NCBI GenBank assembly: GCA_017694875.1
Contig: JADIMG010000035.1
Coordinates: 1-61,964, forward strand
Source of the DNA: Candidatus Gallipaludibacter merdavium
GTDB lineage: Bacteria > Bacteroidota > Bacteroidia > Bacteroidales > Paludibacteraceae
DNA length: 61,964 bases
Direction: 5' to 3'
A model generated the notes under the pieces. It was not told where the DNA came from and did not search any database. It saw only the letters and a program-made list of their open reading frames with translations. Position numbers and translations under genes: made by a program. Of the stretch, positions 34,724 through 44,249 are shown in pieces (position 1 is the stretch's first letter; every line of letters starts with the position of its first letter).

Positions 34724-35635
34724 CTAAATTTCCAAAGCTCCGATAAGCTGATTAACATCGGTCATGCCATGACGTTGGAGATAATCTTCCATTCCTTCCA
34801 CCACTTTAACCGTCACAGCTGGGTCAATAAAATTGGCCGTACCAATCTGCACAGCCGTTGCACCTGCCAGCATAAACTCTATAGCGTCTGTCGCATTCAT
34901 GATACCTCCCAGTCCGACTACAGGAATTTTAACCGCACGACTCACCTGCCACACCATACGCAAGGCAATCGGTTTCACACACGCTCCCGACAGCCCACCC
35001 GTTACGGTAGACAGTACCGGACGACGTTTTTCCGCATTGATAGCCATTCCTAACAGTGTATTAATGAGCGATACAGAGTCTGCACCTTCCGCTTCGACAG
35101 CTTTGGCTATTTCTGTAATATCAGTCACATTGGGCGAAAGTTTTACAATCAGGGTTTTATGATAGGCCTTGCGAACAGCAGCCACTACTTCTGCCGCTCC
35201 TTTGGCAGAAGTACCGAATGCCATACCACCTTGTTTGACATTCGGGCAGGAAATATTTAGCTCTATGGCAGGTACTTTCTCCAATGCGTCTATTTTTTCA
35301 GCCGTCGTTACATAATCCTCTATACACGAACCTGATACATTGACTAACACATTCGTATCAAAAGATTTGATTTCCGGATAAATATGCTCTATAAAATAAT
35401 CAACTCCCTTGTTTTGCAGACCTACTGCATTAAGCATTCCCGAAGAGGTTTCTGCCATGCGGGGATAAGGATTTCCTTCCCTGTGATGCAGTGTCGTACC
35501 TTTCACAATGATTCCTCCCAAACGGGAAAGGTCAATGAAATCAGCATATTCCGTACCATATCCAAAGGTACCGGAAGCCGTCATAACCGGATTTTTTAGC
35601 GTCAGCCCGCCTATTTTTACCTGTAGATTTACCAT
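34724..35635 (-). CDS. pyrD: Dihydroorotate dehydrogenase B, catalytic subunit
   Basis: Oxidises dihydroorotate to orotate in pyrimidine synthesis, with FMN in the active site. It is class 1B: the catalytic Cys is in [12 protein letters not shown] near residue 102, with [11 protein letters not shown] near residue 20. Other active-site segments are ELNISCPNV and [14 protein letters not shown] phosphate binding is through [13 protein letters not shown]. It overlaps pyrK by 7 nt, the electron-transfer partner. The 303-residue length is normal. Confidence 0.96.
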   Translation of the reverse strand: MVNLQVKIGGLTLKNPVMTASGTFGYGTEYADFIDLSRLGGIIVKGTTLHHREGNPYPRMAETSSGMLNAVGLQNKGVDYFIEHIYPEIKSFDTNVLVNVSGSCIEDYVTTAEKIDALEKVPAIELNISCPNVKQGGMAFGTSAKGAAEVVAAVRKAYHKTLIVKLSPNVTDITEIAKAVEAEGADSVSLINTLLGMAINAEKRRPVLSTVTGGLSGACVKPIALRMVWQVSRAVKIPVVGLGGIMNATDAIEFMLAGATAVQIGTANFIDPAVTVKVVEGMEDYLQRHGMTDVNQLIGALEI

Positions 35636-36393
35636 TTCAATTCATTTATATTAAATATCGGTCCATCAGAGCATACACATTTGTGCCCATGTTGGGTATC
35701 GGTTACACAACAGAGACAAGCACCCAGTCCGCATGCCATCGTATTTTCCAAAGAGGCCTCACAAGGAATGCCCTTTTCCTTGGCATAGCGGGCCACTGCC
35801 TGCATCATGGGAGTAGGACCACACGTATAGATAAAATCAAAATTTTGTTGTTGGAGCAAAGAATGTTGCGTAACAAATCCTTTTTCACCCAAAGAAGCAT
35901 CTTCTGTGGTTACATACACATCACCGTAACCCTTAAAAGCTTCCATGCGTAACAAGTCATTTGCGGTACGCGCTCCCAGCAGGAAGGTCACTCTATGCAC
36001 TTTTTTCTTGAGTTCTGCACCCAAATAGAGCAATGGAGCCACACCAACACCACCCCCTACCAACAACAGCCGTTGGGGGCTTTCTGGAATGCTAAATGTA
36101 TTTCCCAGCGGAAGTATCAGGTTGAGCACATCGCCCACATTAAGAGCCGCCATGCGCTTAGTCCCCTTTCCTACCACCTGTACCATCAGGTAAAGCAGAT
36201 TTTTCTGCGGGTCAAAGAAATGGATTGAGATGGGCCGACGCAAAAACACATCAGGCGCATTGTCAATTCTCACCTCAACAAACTGTCCCGGCAACATTTC
36301 CGGCATCTGCTGGGAAGCCGTAAGCGTCAGAAGCACATTTTTTGCATTCAGCCACTCCACAGCGACAAGGGTTGTATCAAGAATTTTTTTCAT
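35629..36393 (-). CDS. pyrK: Dihydroorotate dehydrogenase B, electron transfer subunit
   Basis: Passes electrons from PyrD to NAD+ through FAD and a 2Fe-2S cluster. FAD binding is shown by [11 protein letters not shown] near residue 50 and the NAD-binding region by [15 protein letters not shown] near 108. The C-terminal cluster ligands are the Cys residues in [14 protein letters not shown] and HKCVCSDGP. It forms a heterotetramer with PyrD, encoded immediately downstream with a 7-nt overlap. It follows the YihY-type gene by 35 nt and may share its transcript. Confidence 0.95.
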   Translation of the reverse strand: MKKILDTTLVAVEWLNAKNVLLTLTASQQMPEMLPGQFVEVRIDNAPDVFLRRPISIHFFDPQKNLLYLMVQVVGKGTKRMAALNVGDVLNLILPLGNTFSIPESPQRLLLVGGGVGVAPLLYLGAELKKKVHRVTFLLGARTANDLLRMEAFKGYGDVYVTTEDASLGEKGFVTQHSLLQQQNFDFIYTCGPTPMMQAVARYAKEKGIPCEASLENTMACGLGACLCCVTDTQHGHKCVCSDGPIFNINELKW

Positions 36394-36428
36394 GTAGAAA
36401 GTAATTGAATAATTATCTTACAATGCAG

Positions 36429-37799
36429 TTAGTGCGCCGATGATACGTCCTGTTCCGTTGTTTTCTCCTCGGGCAACAAATCTTTGATAAGCAAATTTAC
36501 AGAACCAGGTTCAACGTAAGTTTTTATTCCAATCATTTTATGCCAGAACTTAATCATCTCCGGCGTCGGGGCATTCAGAAACTGCTCGGCACCATGCGCA
36601 TCTATTCGGGAAAACAGCATATCTACCGTCAACTTATTTATATCGATAGCCGGCTGATAGGTTTTGTCAACCGAACCATCCGTATAAACTTCAATCAATA
36701 TCTTTTCTTCTACCAATTCATGCAATATCTGCGTTACCAAACGGATGGGCAGATGGTTTTTCAGTGAAATCCTTTCTGCAGTCAACGGTTTCTGACCATG
36801 TTCAAACCTTTTGACCACAAGATAGGTAATATACAAAGCGATATAATCCTTGTAGCGTCTGCTGATATTTTTCGTATCCACCTCATAATCAAAGTTTCTC
36901 ACATTCTGGGCTGCATAGGAGATTTCCGCTCCCAATAGAATGATTACGCCCGAAATCTGTAACCACAACAAGAGCAAAGGAACTGCGGCAAAACTACCAT
37001 ATACCACATTGTAGCGTGTCAAATATACCTGTCCCCAGATGTACAACATCTGGAACAACTGGAATGCCGTACCTGATACCAAACCCGAAATGGCCGCACT
37101 CCAAAAACGTACCTTCACATTGGGAATCACCCAATAGAGCAAGGTAAAGACAATCCACATGATGACAAAAGGCACCAGCTTGATAGTAAAGGTTACCAGA
37201 GGACTGATAATCTTTATCGCCTGCAGTTCGGGCAACTTGGCATTGAAGAAAATGGAAAAACCATTTGACACGACAATCAATATCGGAATAATCAGCACAA
37301 TCGACAAATAGGAAGTGAATTGCCTGATAATGGAACGCGATTTCCTTACCTGCCAAATGGAATTGAAGCTGCTCTCCACCTGATAGAAAAAGCTGGTAAC
37401 TGACCACAACAAAACAATGATACCAATACCCAAAAAATAACCGCCTCGGGCTGTTTCCAAATAGCGTTCCACAAATCCCATCACGATAGGTACCAAATCA
37501 GTATTGCCAATCAGACTTCTGTTGAGCCATTCCTCCACAGTCGACTCAAAGCCGAAACCTTTGGCAATGGCCAATACGATGGCTATAATGGGCACAATGG
37601 CAAACAAAAGGGAATAAGTCAAAGCGGAAGCTTTCTGATTAAGTTCATCATTCAGAAATCCCCTCACGGCAAGAACAATGGTTTTTACCAAGCGATAGGA
37701 AACCCGCTTGCTCTTTGTCAATTCTGATTCTGTGATTCTCCAGACATCAAAGCGCACAAAACGATATGCTCTCTTGACCAGTTCAATTAACCTTGACAT
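36429..37799 (-). CDS. YihY/BrkB-family inner-membrane protein
   Basis: Multi-pass membrane protein of unknown biochemical function, in the family once called ribonuclease BN. Six helices are visible, with conserved QKASALTYSLLFAIVPIIA in the first and ILLGAEISYAAQNV near the end. A cytoplasmic C-terminal tail of about 150 residues looks like a winged-helix domain (LTAERISLKNHLPIRLV). The best start is 37799 (MSRLIELV), because the frame upstream runs into RNase P RNA. It lies about 20 nt after rnpB on the same strand. The old RNase BN name rested on misassignment, so no RNA role should be assumed. Confidence 0.88.
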   Translation of the reverse strand: MSRLIELVKRAYRFVRFDVWRITESELTKSKRVSYRLVKTIVLAVRGFLNDELNQKASALTYSLLFAIVPIIAIVLAIAKGFGFESTVEEWLNRSLIGNTDLVPIVMGFVERYLETARGGYFLGIGIIVLLWSVTSFFYQVESSFNSIWQVRKSRSIIRQFTSYLSIVLIIPILIVVSNGFSIFFNAKLPELQAIKIISPLVTFTIKLVPFVIMWIVFTLLYWVIPNVKVRFWSAAISGLVSGTAFQLFQMLYIWGQVYLTRYNVVYGSFAAVPLLLLWLQISGVIILLGAEISYAAQNVRNFDYEVDTKNISRRYKDYIALYITYLVVKRFEHGQKPLTAERISLKNHLPIRLVTQILHELVEEKILIEVYTDGSVDKTYQPAIDINKLTVDMLFSRIDAHGAEQFLNAPTPEMIKFWHKMIGIKTYVEPGSVNLLIKDLLPEEKTTEQDVSSAH

Positions 37800-37819
37800 G
37801 ATATCCCTATTATTTAAAA

Positions 37820-38168
37820 AAGCAGCAGACCTATAAGCCGGGTTCTGTATTCCGCATTGCGAAACGTCTGTCATTTATCTCCAATGACTGTCACCAGCCA
37901 CCTGTAGCAATCTACCCTCCGACTCGGACGGACAGCCCTCAGACGTCGGTTTACTTGATCTTGCAACCCATAAGGCGTACGGCTAGATTTGTTGCCAAAC
38001 CTACCGGTGGGCTCTTACCCCACCTTTTCACCCTTACCTCCCTAAGAGGCGGTTATTCTCTGTTACGCTACTCCACCCTCGCGAGCGGCTTCCCGTTAGG
38101 AAATATGGTGTCCTGCGTTGCCCGGACTTTCCTCCCCATTGCTGAGGCGACAGACCAGCCTACTGCTT
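37820..38168 (-). ncRNA. rnpB: RNase P RNA (bacterial type A)
   Basis: Catalytic RNA that matures tRNA 5' ends. On the minus strand the 5' half has the universal GAGGAAAGTCCGGGC block (plus 38120-38134) and the 3' end has ACAGAACCCGGCTTATAGG (plus 37830-37848). These two pair to form P4. AGCAG near each end could form P1, which sets the approximate limits. The ends are accurate only to a few bases. Confidence 0.93.
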
Positions 38169-38234
38169 TATTTTTTATTCTGTCTCAATTAGCTTTTTCC
38201 AAGCGCAAAGATACAACTAATTTGAGAAATCACA

Positions 38235-39044
38235 TCACTGATGCTCACAGTCATGGTGATGTTGATGGGTTTCTGGAGTGAGAGTCTCCGTGTGCACACT
38301 ACCCTCCTCATGATGATGGTGTCCCATGTGGATTTCCACCGTAAGATAAATACCCATAATCAGGAACAAGCCTGCACAAATACGTCTAAACCACACTTCA
38401 AATACCTGCACCTTGTCATAGACCTTTGCAATGGAAGCCACACTATAGGCCAACAACCATGCAATGAGCAATACCGGCAAACCGGTTGCAAATCCGAAAA
38501 CCAGCGGCAAAAGGAAGCCCATCGGCTCAGCAATCGAGAGCGGTACCAGCATGCCAAAAAAGATGACTCCGCTATAAGGACAAAACGCCAATGAAAGTAC
38601 TACCCCCAACACAAAAGCCCACACGGCACTTCCCGCCTTTGAACGTTTCAATAGCTTATCGCTCCATTTACCACCATGTGTGTGAGGCTTGGAATGGTCG
38701 TGATGATGAAAACGAAAAATTCCCATCATAAACAATCCACAAAGGATTAGAAACGGCCCGAGAGCCGGTTCGCCATACGTTTCAAAGAATGCACGTACAT
38801 TGAGCATATCAGCTCCCAACCAAAAAAACAAAGCCAACACAAAGTAAGCCACCATTTTGCCCAACACATACATCACCCCGTTGAGCATCACAGTTTTCTT
38901 ACTTTTCACGTCTTTGCCGATAAAACCGATAGCCGTTATATTGGAACAAAATGGACATGGACTAATGGTCATCATAATACCCAATACAAAAGCTGAAAGA
39001 ATAGGAAAAGTTGAATTATCCAATAAGGTGTGCAAAAAATTCAT
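38235..39044 (-). CDS. ArsG/DsbD-like membrane permease with His-rich segments
   Basis: Inner-membrane protein of the LysE/CcdA-DsbD superfamily. The first helix contains MMTISPCPFCSN, like the ISPCP motif of ArsG-type organoarsenical permeases and related thiol transporters. A second Cys-Pro pair lies in LAFCPYSGVIFFG. Six or seven helices are visible. A cytoplasmic loop (FHHHDHSKPHTHGG) and the C-terminus (HMGHHHHEEG, HQHHHDCEH) are rich in His, suggesting metal binding. Start 39044 (MNFLHTLL) is preferred over an upstream Met. Export of a metal, metalloid or thiol is plausible; the substrate is not known. Confidence 0.7.
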   Translation of the reverse strand: MNFLHTLLDNSTFPILSAFVLGIMMTISPCPFCSNITAIGFIGKDVKSKKTVMLNGVMYVLGKMVAYFVLALFFWLGADMLNVRAFFETYGEPALGPFLILCGLFMMGIFRFHHHDHSKPHTHGGKWSDKLLKRSKAGSAVWAFVLGVVLSLAFCPYSGVIFFGMLVPLSIAEPMGFLLPLVFGFATGLPVLLIAWLLAYSVASIAKVYDKVQVFEVWFRRICAGLFLIMGIYLTVEIHMGHHHHEEGSVHTETLTPETHQHHHDCEHQ

Positions 39045-39106
39045 AGAACAATAAAAAACGACATTAACATCCAAAACCGCCTTTCCCTATAGCGGAAAAA
39101 TATGTG

Positions 39107-39114
39107 CAAAAATA
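39107..39114 (-). promoter_or_regulatory. Candidate -7 box for the His-rich permease gene
   Basis: Minus-strand TATTTTTG matches TAnnTTTG, about 63 nt upstream of the start codon. No -33 element is convincing. Confidence 0.4.
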
Positions 39115-39273
39115 CGACTTCTCGTGCTAACATACAACCCGACGGGATTAAACGGCAGGCTATAACGGAAGAGCAAGTAAAATTCAAAAGCCATAGGAGG
39201 ATGTTAAAAAGAAGATTATGCAGATAATTTGGCACAAAGATTGATGTCAATCAACTGATTGAAACACACGTAC

Positions 39274-39642
39274 ATGCGTCGCAAACTACTACATATAGCT
39301 TTGTTTTTCAGCCTATTAGGAATCATATCTTTATCAGCACAACAAGCTGATAACATTCCTGTAAGAACACCTGAAGAAGAAGCGGCCAAACAAACAGAAA
39401 TGCTGCAACGCCTGCTACCTTCGCTCACTCCCGAGCAAAAACAGCAAATCTATATCATCAATCTCAAATATGCGCGCGAACGAAAGCAGTATCCCGGCAG
39501 GTCAGCTGCCATAAACCGAATGAAACGAAAAGATTCCGAATATAAGCTCATCCTTACGACCGAACAATATGAACTGCTACAAACCAAATGCAGTGAACAA
39601 CTTCCTGATTCTTGTCCCTCCCGACCACAAAATTCCCAATAA
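39274..39642 (+). CDS. Small secreted protein, Spy/CpxP-like
   Basis: A 122-residue protein that I cannot place firmly. The start ATG at 39274 gives MRRKLLHIALFF and a signal peptide ending near SLSAQQ. The mature part is a charged helical chain with LPSLTPEQKQQIYIINLKYA and later KLILTTEQYELLQ, a pattern like LTPEQ repeats in periplasmic Spy/CpxP-type proteins. Two Cys residues lie near the C-terminus (TKCSEQLPDSCP). An in-frame TTG at 39259 is a poorer start. It is 4 nt upstream of trmN6, so the two are probably co-transcribed. Confidence 0.7.
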   Translation: MRRKLLHIALFFSLLGIISLSAQQADNIPVRTPEEEAAKQTEMLQRLLPSLTPEQKQQIYIINLKYARERKQYPGRSAAINRMKRKDSEYKLILTTEQYELLQTKCSEQLPDSCPSRPQNSQ

Positions 39643-39646
39643 ATAA

Positions 39647-40360
39647 ATGGCTTCCCCTAATTTCCGTTTCAAGCTGTTTACCGTATGGCACGACCATTGC
39701 GCCATGAAAGTGGGTACAGACGGTGTGCTGTTAGGTGCATGGGCACAGCAGAAACATGCCCGCACAATTTTAGACATTGGAACAGGGAGCGGACTGATTG
39801 CACTTATGTTGGCACAGCGGTTTCAAGAGGCGGAAATCACTGGCATTGACATTGACCCATCAGCTGCAAAACAAGCATCTGACAACTTTCGACTCTCACC
39901 TTGGAGCCATCGAATGCATGCCCGTTGCATCGACCTCCATACATTCAGTCTGGAAGACGGACATTTTGATTTGATTGTGTCCAACCCGCCCTATTTCTTA
40001 GCTTCCCTGAAAAATCCCAATCAGCAACGCGCCACCGCACGACACAACGACAGCCTGCCACACGACATGTTGCTCAGTTGTTCCAGCCGTCTGCTGAAAG
40101 AAGACGGACAACTGTGCGTCATCCTGCCCGCCGACCAGGCCAACAGTTTCCTTCACACGGCCAAACAGTTTTCCTTACATACACATCATATAGTATGGGT
40201 GCACCCCACCCCCCAGAGCGAACCCAAACGTGTTCTCCTTGCCTTGGGAAAAGACAACGCAGCACCTTTGACGGAACATTTTATCATTGAAAGCGGCGGC
40301 CGTCACCAATATTCCGAAGAATACAAGCAACTGACCGCCGCCTTTTATCTGGATAAATAA
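39647..40360 (+). CDS. trmN6: tRNA1(Val) (adenine-N6)-methyltransferase TrmN6 (YfiC)
   Basis: SAM-dependent enzyme that methylates A37 of tRNA-Val1. It begins with the family motif FKLFTVWHDHCAMKVGTDGV, followed by LDIGTGSGLIALMLAQR for SAM binding near residue 42. The catalytic NPPYF motif of N6-adenine methyltransferases is near residue 114 (LIVSNPPYFLAS). The 237-residue length fits. Its stop lies only 4 nt from that of the convergent nadE, with no clear terminator between. Confidence 0.92.
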   Translation: MASPNFRFKLFTVWHDHCAMKVGTDGVLLGAWAQQKHARTILDIGTGSGLIALMLAQRFQEAEITGIDIDPSAAKQASDNFRLSPWSHRMHARCIDLHTFSLEDGHFDLIVSNPPYFLASLKNPNQQRATARHNDSLPHDMLLSCSSRLLKEDGQLCVILPADQANSFLHTAKQFSLHTHHIVWVHPTPQSEPKRVLLALGKDNAAPLTEHFIIESGGRHQYSEEYKQLTAAFYLDK

Positions 40361-40364
40361 TCAA

Positions 40365-42257
40365 CTATTTCCAACAATAGGCATCACTTGGCATGCGCCA
40401 ATCGCCACGTGGCGACAAATTGACCGAACCCACCTTAGGTCCATCGGGCATGCAGGAACGCTTGAATTGCTGCATGAAGAAGCGTCGAAAGAAAGTGTTA
40501 AGCCACTTGCTAATGGTAGCATCATCATACAAACCATCAAATGCCAGGCGCGCCAAATAGGCAATTTTTTCCTTCGTAAATCCATAGCGCAAAGTGTGGA
40601 ACAGGAAGAAGTCGTGCAACTCATACGGCCCCACCAAATCCTCGGTTTTCTGAGCAATGTTGCCCTCCGCATCGGCTGGCAAAAGTTCCGGACTCACAGG
40701 AGTATCAAGGACATCTGTCAAAACCTCACGGACATCCGCACTGAAATGTAAAGCTGCATATTCCACCAGATAGCGCACCAGCGTTTTCGGCACTCCGGCA
40801 TTCACGCCATACATCGACATCTGGTCACCGTTATAAGTAGCCCAACCCAATGCCAATTCCGACAAGTCACCCGTACCGATTACCAAGCCATTGGTCTGGT
40901 TGGCCACATCCATCAGAATCTGTGTACGTTCGCGTGCCTGCGTATTTTCATAGGTCACATCGTGTTGGTTTACATCGTGCTGAATATCCTTGAAATGTTG
41001 CAAGGCCGCTTCCTTGATGGAGATTTCCTTTCGTGTTACTGCCAAGGCATCCATCAGCTGCAAAGCATTATTGTAGGTTCTGTCAGTTGTACCGAATCCG
41101 GGCATAGTAATGCCAATCACCTTCTTCCGGTCCTTTTTCAATTTGTCGCATGCTCGCACACATACCAACAGTGCCAAAGTGGAGTCCAAGCCACCCGATA
41201 TACCCAACACCAATGTTTCAGCATGTGTATGTTGCCAGCGACGCGCCAAACCAGCCACCTGTATATCAAAAATCTCATTGCACACCTCCGAACGCTTGTC
41301 CGTCAATGGGATGAACGGGTGCGGATTGATTGTACGGTGCAGGTTGTCAAACGGCAATACCTTATTGTCAATGCTTATTATGCGATAGGCACCGGTCTTA
41401 TCGTTAAAGAAATTGCCATTGCGTAAACGTTCCGCCCGCAAACGTTCCACGTGCATCTCGTTTACAATCAACTGCTGTTCCATGCTAAATCGTTCTGATT
41501 CTGCCAATTGTACACCGTTTTCCGCTATGATGGCATCACCAGCAAAAACCAAATCAGTAGATGATTCGCCCCATCCAGCCGATACATAAACATAGCCGGA
41601 AAGCGTACGGGCAGATTGTTGCAACACCAGTTCTCGGCGATAGAGGGCTTTGCCCACCACCTCATTGCTGGCCGACAGATTGAACACCACATCCGCCCCT
41701 TGCAAAGCCAACTGAGAGCTGGGAGGAATCGGTGCCCACAAATCTTCACAAATTTCTATTCCAAACTGAAAATCCGCCGTGCGGAAAATCAAATCGGCTC
41801 CAAAAGGCACTTGCTGCCCGCAATACTCTATCGACTGGTCGGCACAATCACGCGCTGAAGCAAACCAGCGTTTTTCGTAAAACTCATTATTATTGGGAAT
41901 ATAGGTTTTTGGAACGATGCCCATGATGCGCCCCTTGTGCAAAACCAGCGCACAATTGTACAAACGGTTGGCGTGACAACAAGGTGCACCCACCAATACC
42001 ACAGTATCCACACCAGCCGTAGCCTGCAATACATAGGCTACCGCCTTTTCCGCATCCTGCAACAAACGTTGCTGGAAAAACAAATCGGCACAAGTATAGG
42101 CTGTTATTCCCAATTCAGGGAAAGCCACTACCTGCACATGTTCCAACTGTGCCTTGAGCACCAGCTCAACCGTTGCCTTTGCATTTTCCATGGCATCTGC
42201 CACAAAAACATTCGGAACGGCAGCGGCTACCCGCACAAATCCCCATTGATTATTCAT
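40365..42257 (-). CDS. nadE: Glutamine-hydrolysing NAD+ synthase
   Basis: Last step of NAD synthesis. The N-terminal nitrilase-like glutaminase domain has its Glu-Lys-Cys triad in VVAFPELGITAYTC, PKTYIPNNNEFYEKRW and FGIEICEDLWAP. It feeds ammonia to the C-terminal synthetase with the ATP PP-loop LGISGGLDSTLALLV. Start 42257 (MNNQWGFVRVAAA) gives about 630 residues and sits 13 nt after the glycogen synthase stop; a Met twelve codons upstream would overlap that gene. Both domains look intact. Confidence 0.95.
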   Translation of the reverse strand: MNNQWGFVRVAAAVPNVFVADAMENAKATVELVLKAQLEHVQVVAFPELGITAYTCADLFFQQRLLQDAEKAVAYVLQATAGVDTVVLVGAPCCHANRLYNCALVLHKGRIMGIVPKTYIPNNNEFYEKRWFASARDCADQSIEYCGQQVPFGADLIFRTADFQFGIEICEDLWAPIPPSSQLALQGADVVFNLSASNEVVGKALYRRELVLQQSARTLSGYVYVSAGWGESSTDLVFAGDAIIAENGVQLAESERFSMEQQLIVNEMHVERLRAERLRNGNFFNDKTGAYRIISIDNKVLPFDNLHRTINPHPFIPLTDKRSEVCNEIFDIQVAGLARRWQHTHAETLVLGISGGLDSTLALLVCVRACDKLKKDRKKVIGITMPGFGTTDRTYNNALQLMDALAVTRKEISIKEAALQHFKDIQHDVNQHDVTYENTQARERTQILMDVANQTNGLVIGTGDLSELALGWATYNGDQMSMYGVNAGVPKTLVRYLVEYAALHFSADVREVLTDVLDTPVSPELLPADAEGNIAQKTEDLVGPYELHDFFLFHTLRYGFTKEKIAYLARLAFDGLYDDATISKWLNTFFRRFFMQQFKRSCMPDGPKVGSVNLSPRGDWRMPSDAYCWK

Positions 42258-42270
42258 AGTATAGTATCTC

Positions 42271-43917
42271 TTAGTGTTTGTTTTTTTCCGCATTGTTCAG
42301 CAAGGCAATGGTATATGCCTGATTGTAGAAAGGCATAAAGTGTTTCCACAAAGCCTTTTCCGCCACACCTGCAGCAGCCTTTCTTGCGGCTGCCACCGTT
42401 TTGGCATTCATGGCGGCATAATGCAATACCGTATCCGCAATCTTGGTCACCACCTCATAGGTATTGTAGTCCGAACGTTTGACCACTTCCACACCCTCAT
42501 CTATATTGTCTGAATATTCCTTTGCCCATTGCCCAAATCCCGACAAGGAAGTGGTAATGGTGGGAATATGGAAAGCCACGCTCTCCAACGGCGTATATCC
42601 CCATGGCTCGTAATAGGACGGGAACACTGTCAAGTCAAAGCCAATCAACAAATCGTAATACGAACAATTAAAAATTGGGTCACGGAGGTCAATATAAGAT
42701 GGTACAAAGATTACCTTCACCTTATCATCTTTCATATTGTTGAAGTGAAACCAGCGCAAAGCACCCATCACTGCATCACTCCCGTAATCGTGCAACTCAT
42801 GCGTTGTCACACGGTTCCACGAATTGCAGTGTGTACCCTCATGAATAGCCTGCAGCAAATCCTGTCTTGGCCCGTTGAGATAGGCAGGCACCACAACAAA
42901 TGCCACCACCTCACGGTTGAGTTCTACACGGTCTGACAGACGTTTCATGCTTTCAATAAACACGTCAATGCCCTTGTTTTTATATTCATAGCGTCCGCTG
43001 GTAGCCACCAACAGCGCATCTTCCTTCAACGGGAATCCCAACAAAGCTTCCGCCACCTTATGAATACGCTGGCGCGCCTCCTCACGTTTGAGTGTAAAAT
43101 TCTTTCCTGTCGGCACAAAATCCGCCTCAAAACCATTGGGTGTTACAATATCCACCGGCTTGTCCAGCAATTGCTTGCATTCTGCAGCCGTAATGTCGCT
43201 TACCGTCGTAAAGCAATCCGCCCAATGCGCACCCTGCTTTTCCGTTGAGTGCTTTGACACCATGTTCAGTTCGCCCGCCATCTGGTCTCCATTGTACTCT
43301 TTCAGATAGTCATACAGCGGTTTATGGTTGCCCGCAATGGAACGGCCGATAGAAGTGGCATGTGTAGTAAACAGTGTTGCCACCTGTGGCAGATGTTCCT
43401 CCATATAAAACAATCCGAAAGTGGTCATCCATTCGTTGAAATGAGCCACCACCGGTGTTTCTTTAGTGAGTTTCAAATACTTGTAACAACTCTCCATGGC
43501 CACGCCCACTGCATAACCGAACAGCGAAGATTCGTCATAATCGCCATAGGCTGCAATGGAATTCACGCCAAAGCGTTCCCACATGTGCCCGTAAATTTCA
43601 TTTTTCTTGGGCCAAAAAGGCTTGAAATCCACCAACACGGCAATAGGTTTACCAGGTATCAGCCAACGACCAATCTTGATATTAAGTCCCTCTGCCTGAG
43701 CCTGCTTACGCCATGCCTTATGCAATGTTGCCGATTCTTGGAAATAAGGATTGGGAGTATCGCCCCACACATCGGGGCCAAAAAAGAAAACTTTGTCTTT
43801 ATATTGTTTCTGCATGGAAGCGGCGCGTGTGGATAATACGGTGTAAATTCCGCCCACTTTGTTGCACACTTCCCAACTGGTTTCAAAGATATATTCAGGT
43901 TCTGTTCTGATTTCCAT
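42271..43917 (-). CDS. Glycogen synthase, eukaryotic-like GT3 type
   Basis: Transfers glucose from a nucleotide sugar to glycogen. It belongs to the GT3 family rather than to bacterial GT5 GlgA: the N-terminus reads ETSWEVCNKVGGIYTVLSTRA, and TLFTTHATSIGRSIAG with later FPSYYEPWGYTPLES holds the acceptor/donor site (E-x7-E). The 548-residue length and this form are usual in Bacteroidetes. Downstream nadE follows within 13 nt on the same strand. Confidence 0.93.
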   Translation of the reverse strand: MEIRTEPEYIFETSWEVCNKVGGIYTVLSTRAASMQKQYKDKVFFFGPDVWGDTPNPYFQESATLHKAWRKQAQAEGLNIKIGRWLIPGKPIAVLVDFKPFWPKKNEIYGHMWERFGVNSIAAYGDYDESSLFGYAVGVAMESCYKYLKLTKETPVVAHFNEWMTTFGLFYMEEHLPQVATLFTTHATSIGRSIAGNHKPLYDYLKEYNGDQMAGELNMVSKHSTEKQGAHWADCFTTVSDITAAECKQLLDKPVDIVTPNGFEADFVPTGKNFTLKREEARQRIHKVAEALLGFPLKEDALLVATSGRYEYKNKGIDVFIESMKRLSDRVELNREVVAFVVVPAYLNGPRQDLLQAIHEGTHCNSWNRVTTHELHDYGSDAVMGALRWFHFNNMKDDKVKVIFVPSYIDLRDPIFNCSYYDLLIGFDLTVFPSYYEPWGYTPLESVAFHIPTITTSLSGFGQWAKEYSDNIDEGVEVVKRSDYNTYEVVTKIADTVLHYAAMNAKTVAAARKAAAGVAEKALWKHFMPFYNQAYTIALLNNAEKNKH

Positions 43918-44174
43918 GCACTTAGAATTTTAATAATGACCTGCGAATTTATAAAAAAGAGGGGGAATATACAAATGCTGCAGGAAGGGGAAGTTCCTGC
44001 CGTATTATTTTGGGGACTAAGAAGTTCGTTACTTTTGAAATAAGAACTCTTTAGCATGTAGGATTAGAAAAGAAGAAGCTCGATGTAAAAAGATATAAAG
44101 TAGAACACATAATTAGCTCTAATCTGAACAGCACTCACTTTAAATTACAAATTAAAAACAAAAGAGGTTACATT
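43918..44174. other. Intergenic region between glycogen synthase and mcrB
   Basis: About 260 nt of AT-rich DNA upstream of the mcrB operator. It must hold the minus-strand glycogen synthase promoter, but I found no strong consensus match and no gene. Confidence 0.4.
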
Positions 44175-44217
44175 TGATAAATCAAGAAAGTTTAATCTTA
44201 GATTTATCATACTTTTG
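44175..44217 (+). promoter_or_regulatory. mcrBC promoter with operator-like inverted repeat
   Basis: A perfect 9-bp inverted repeat, TGATAAATC (44175-44183) and GATTTATCA (44201-44209), is separated by 17 nt and abuts the -7 box TACTTTTG (44210-44217). A protein bound there would cover the -33 region, so repression of the restriction genes is likely. No regulator gene is adjacent. Confidence 0.55.
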
Positions 44218-44249
44218 TATTTGACATGACACAATATTAAATCGATAAC

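Noticed and set aside
37801-37874. Upstream extension of the YihY-type protein
   Set aside because: It would run into the conserved 3' end of RNase P RNA; the ATG at 37799 gives the normal family start.
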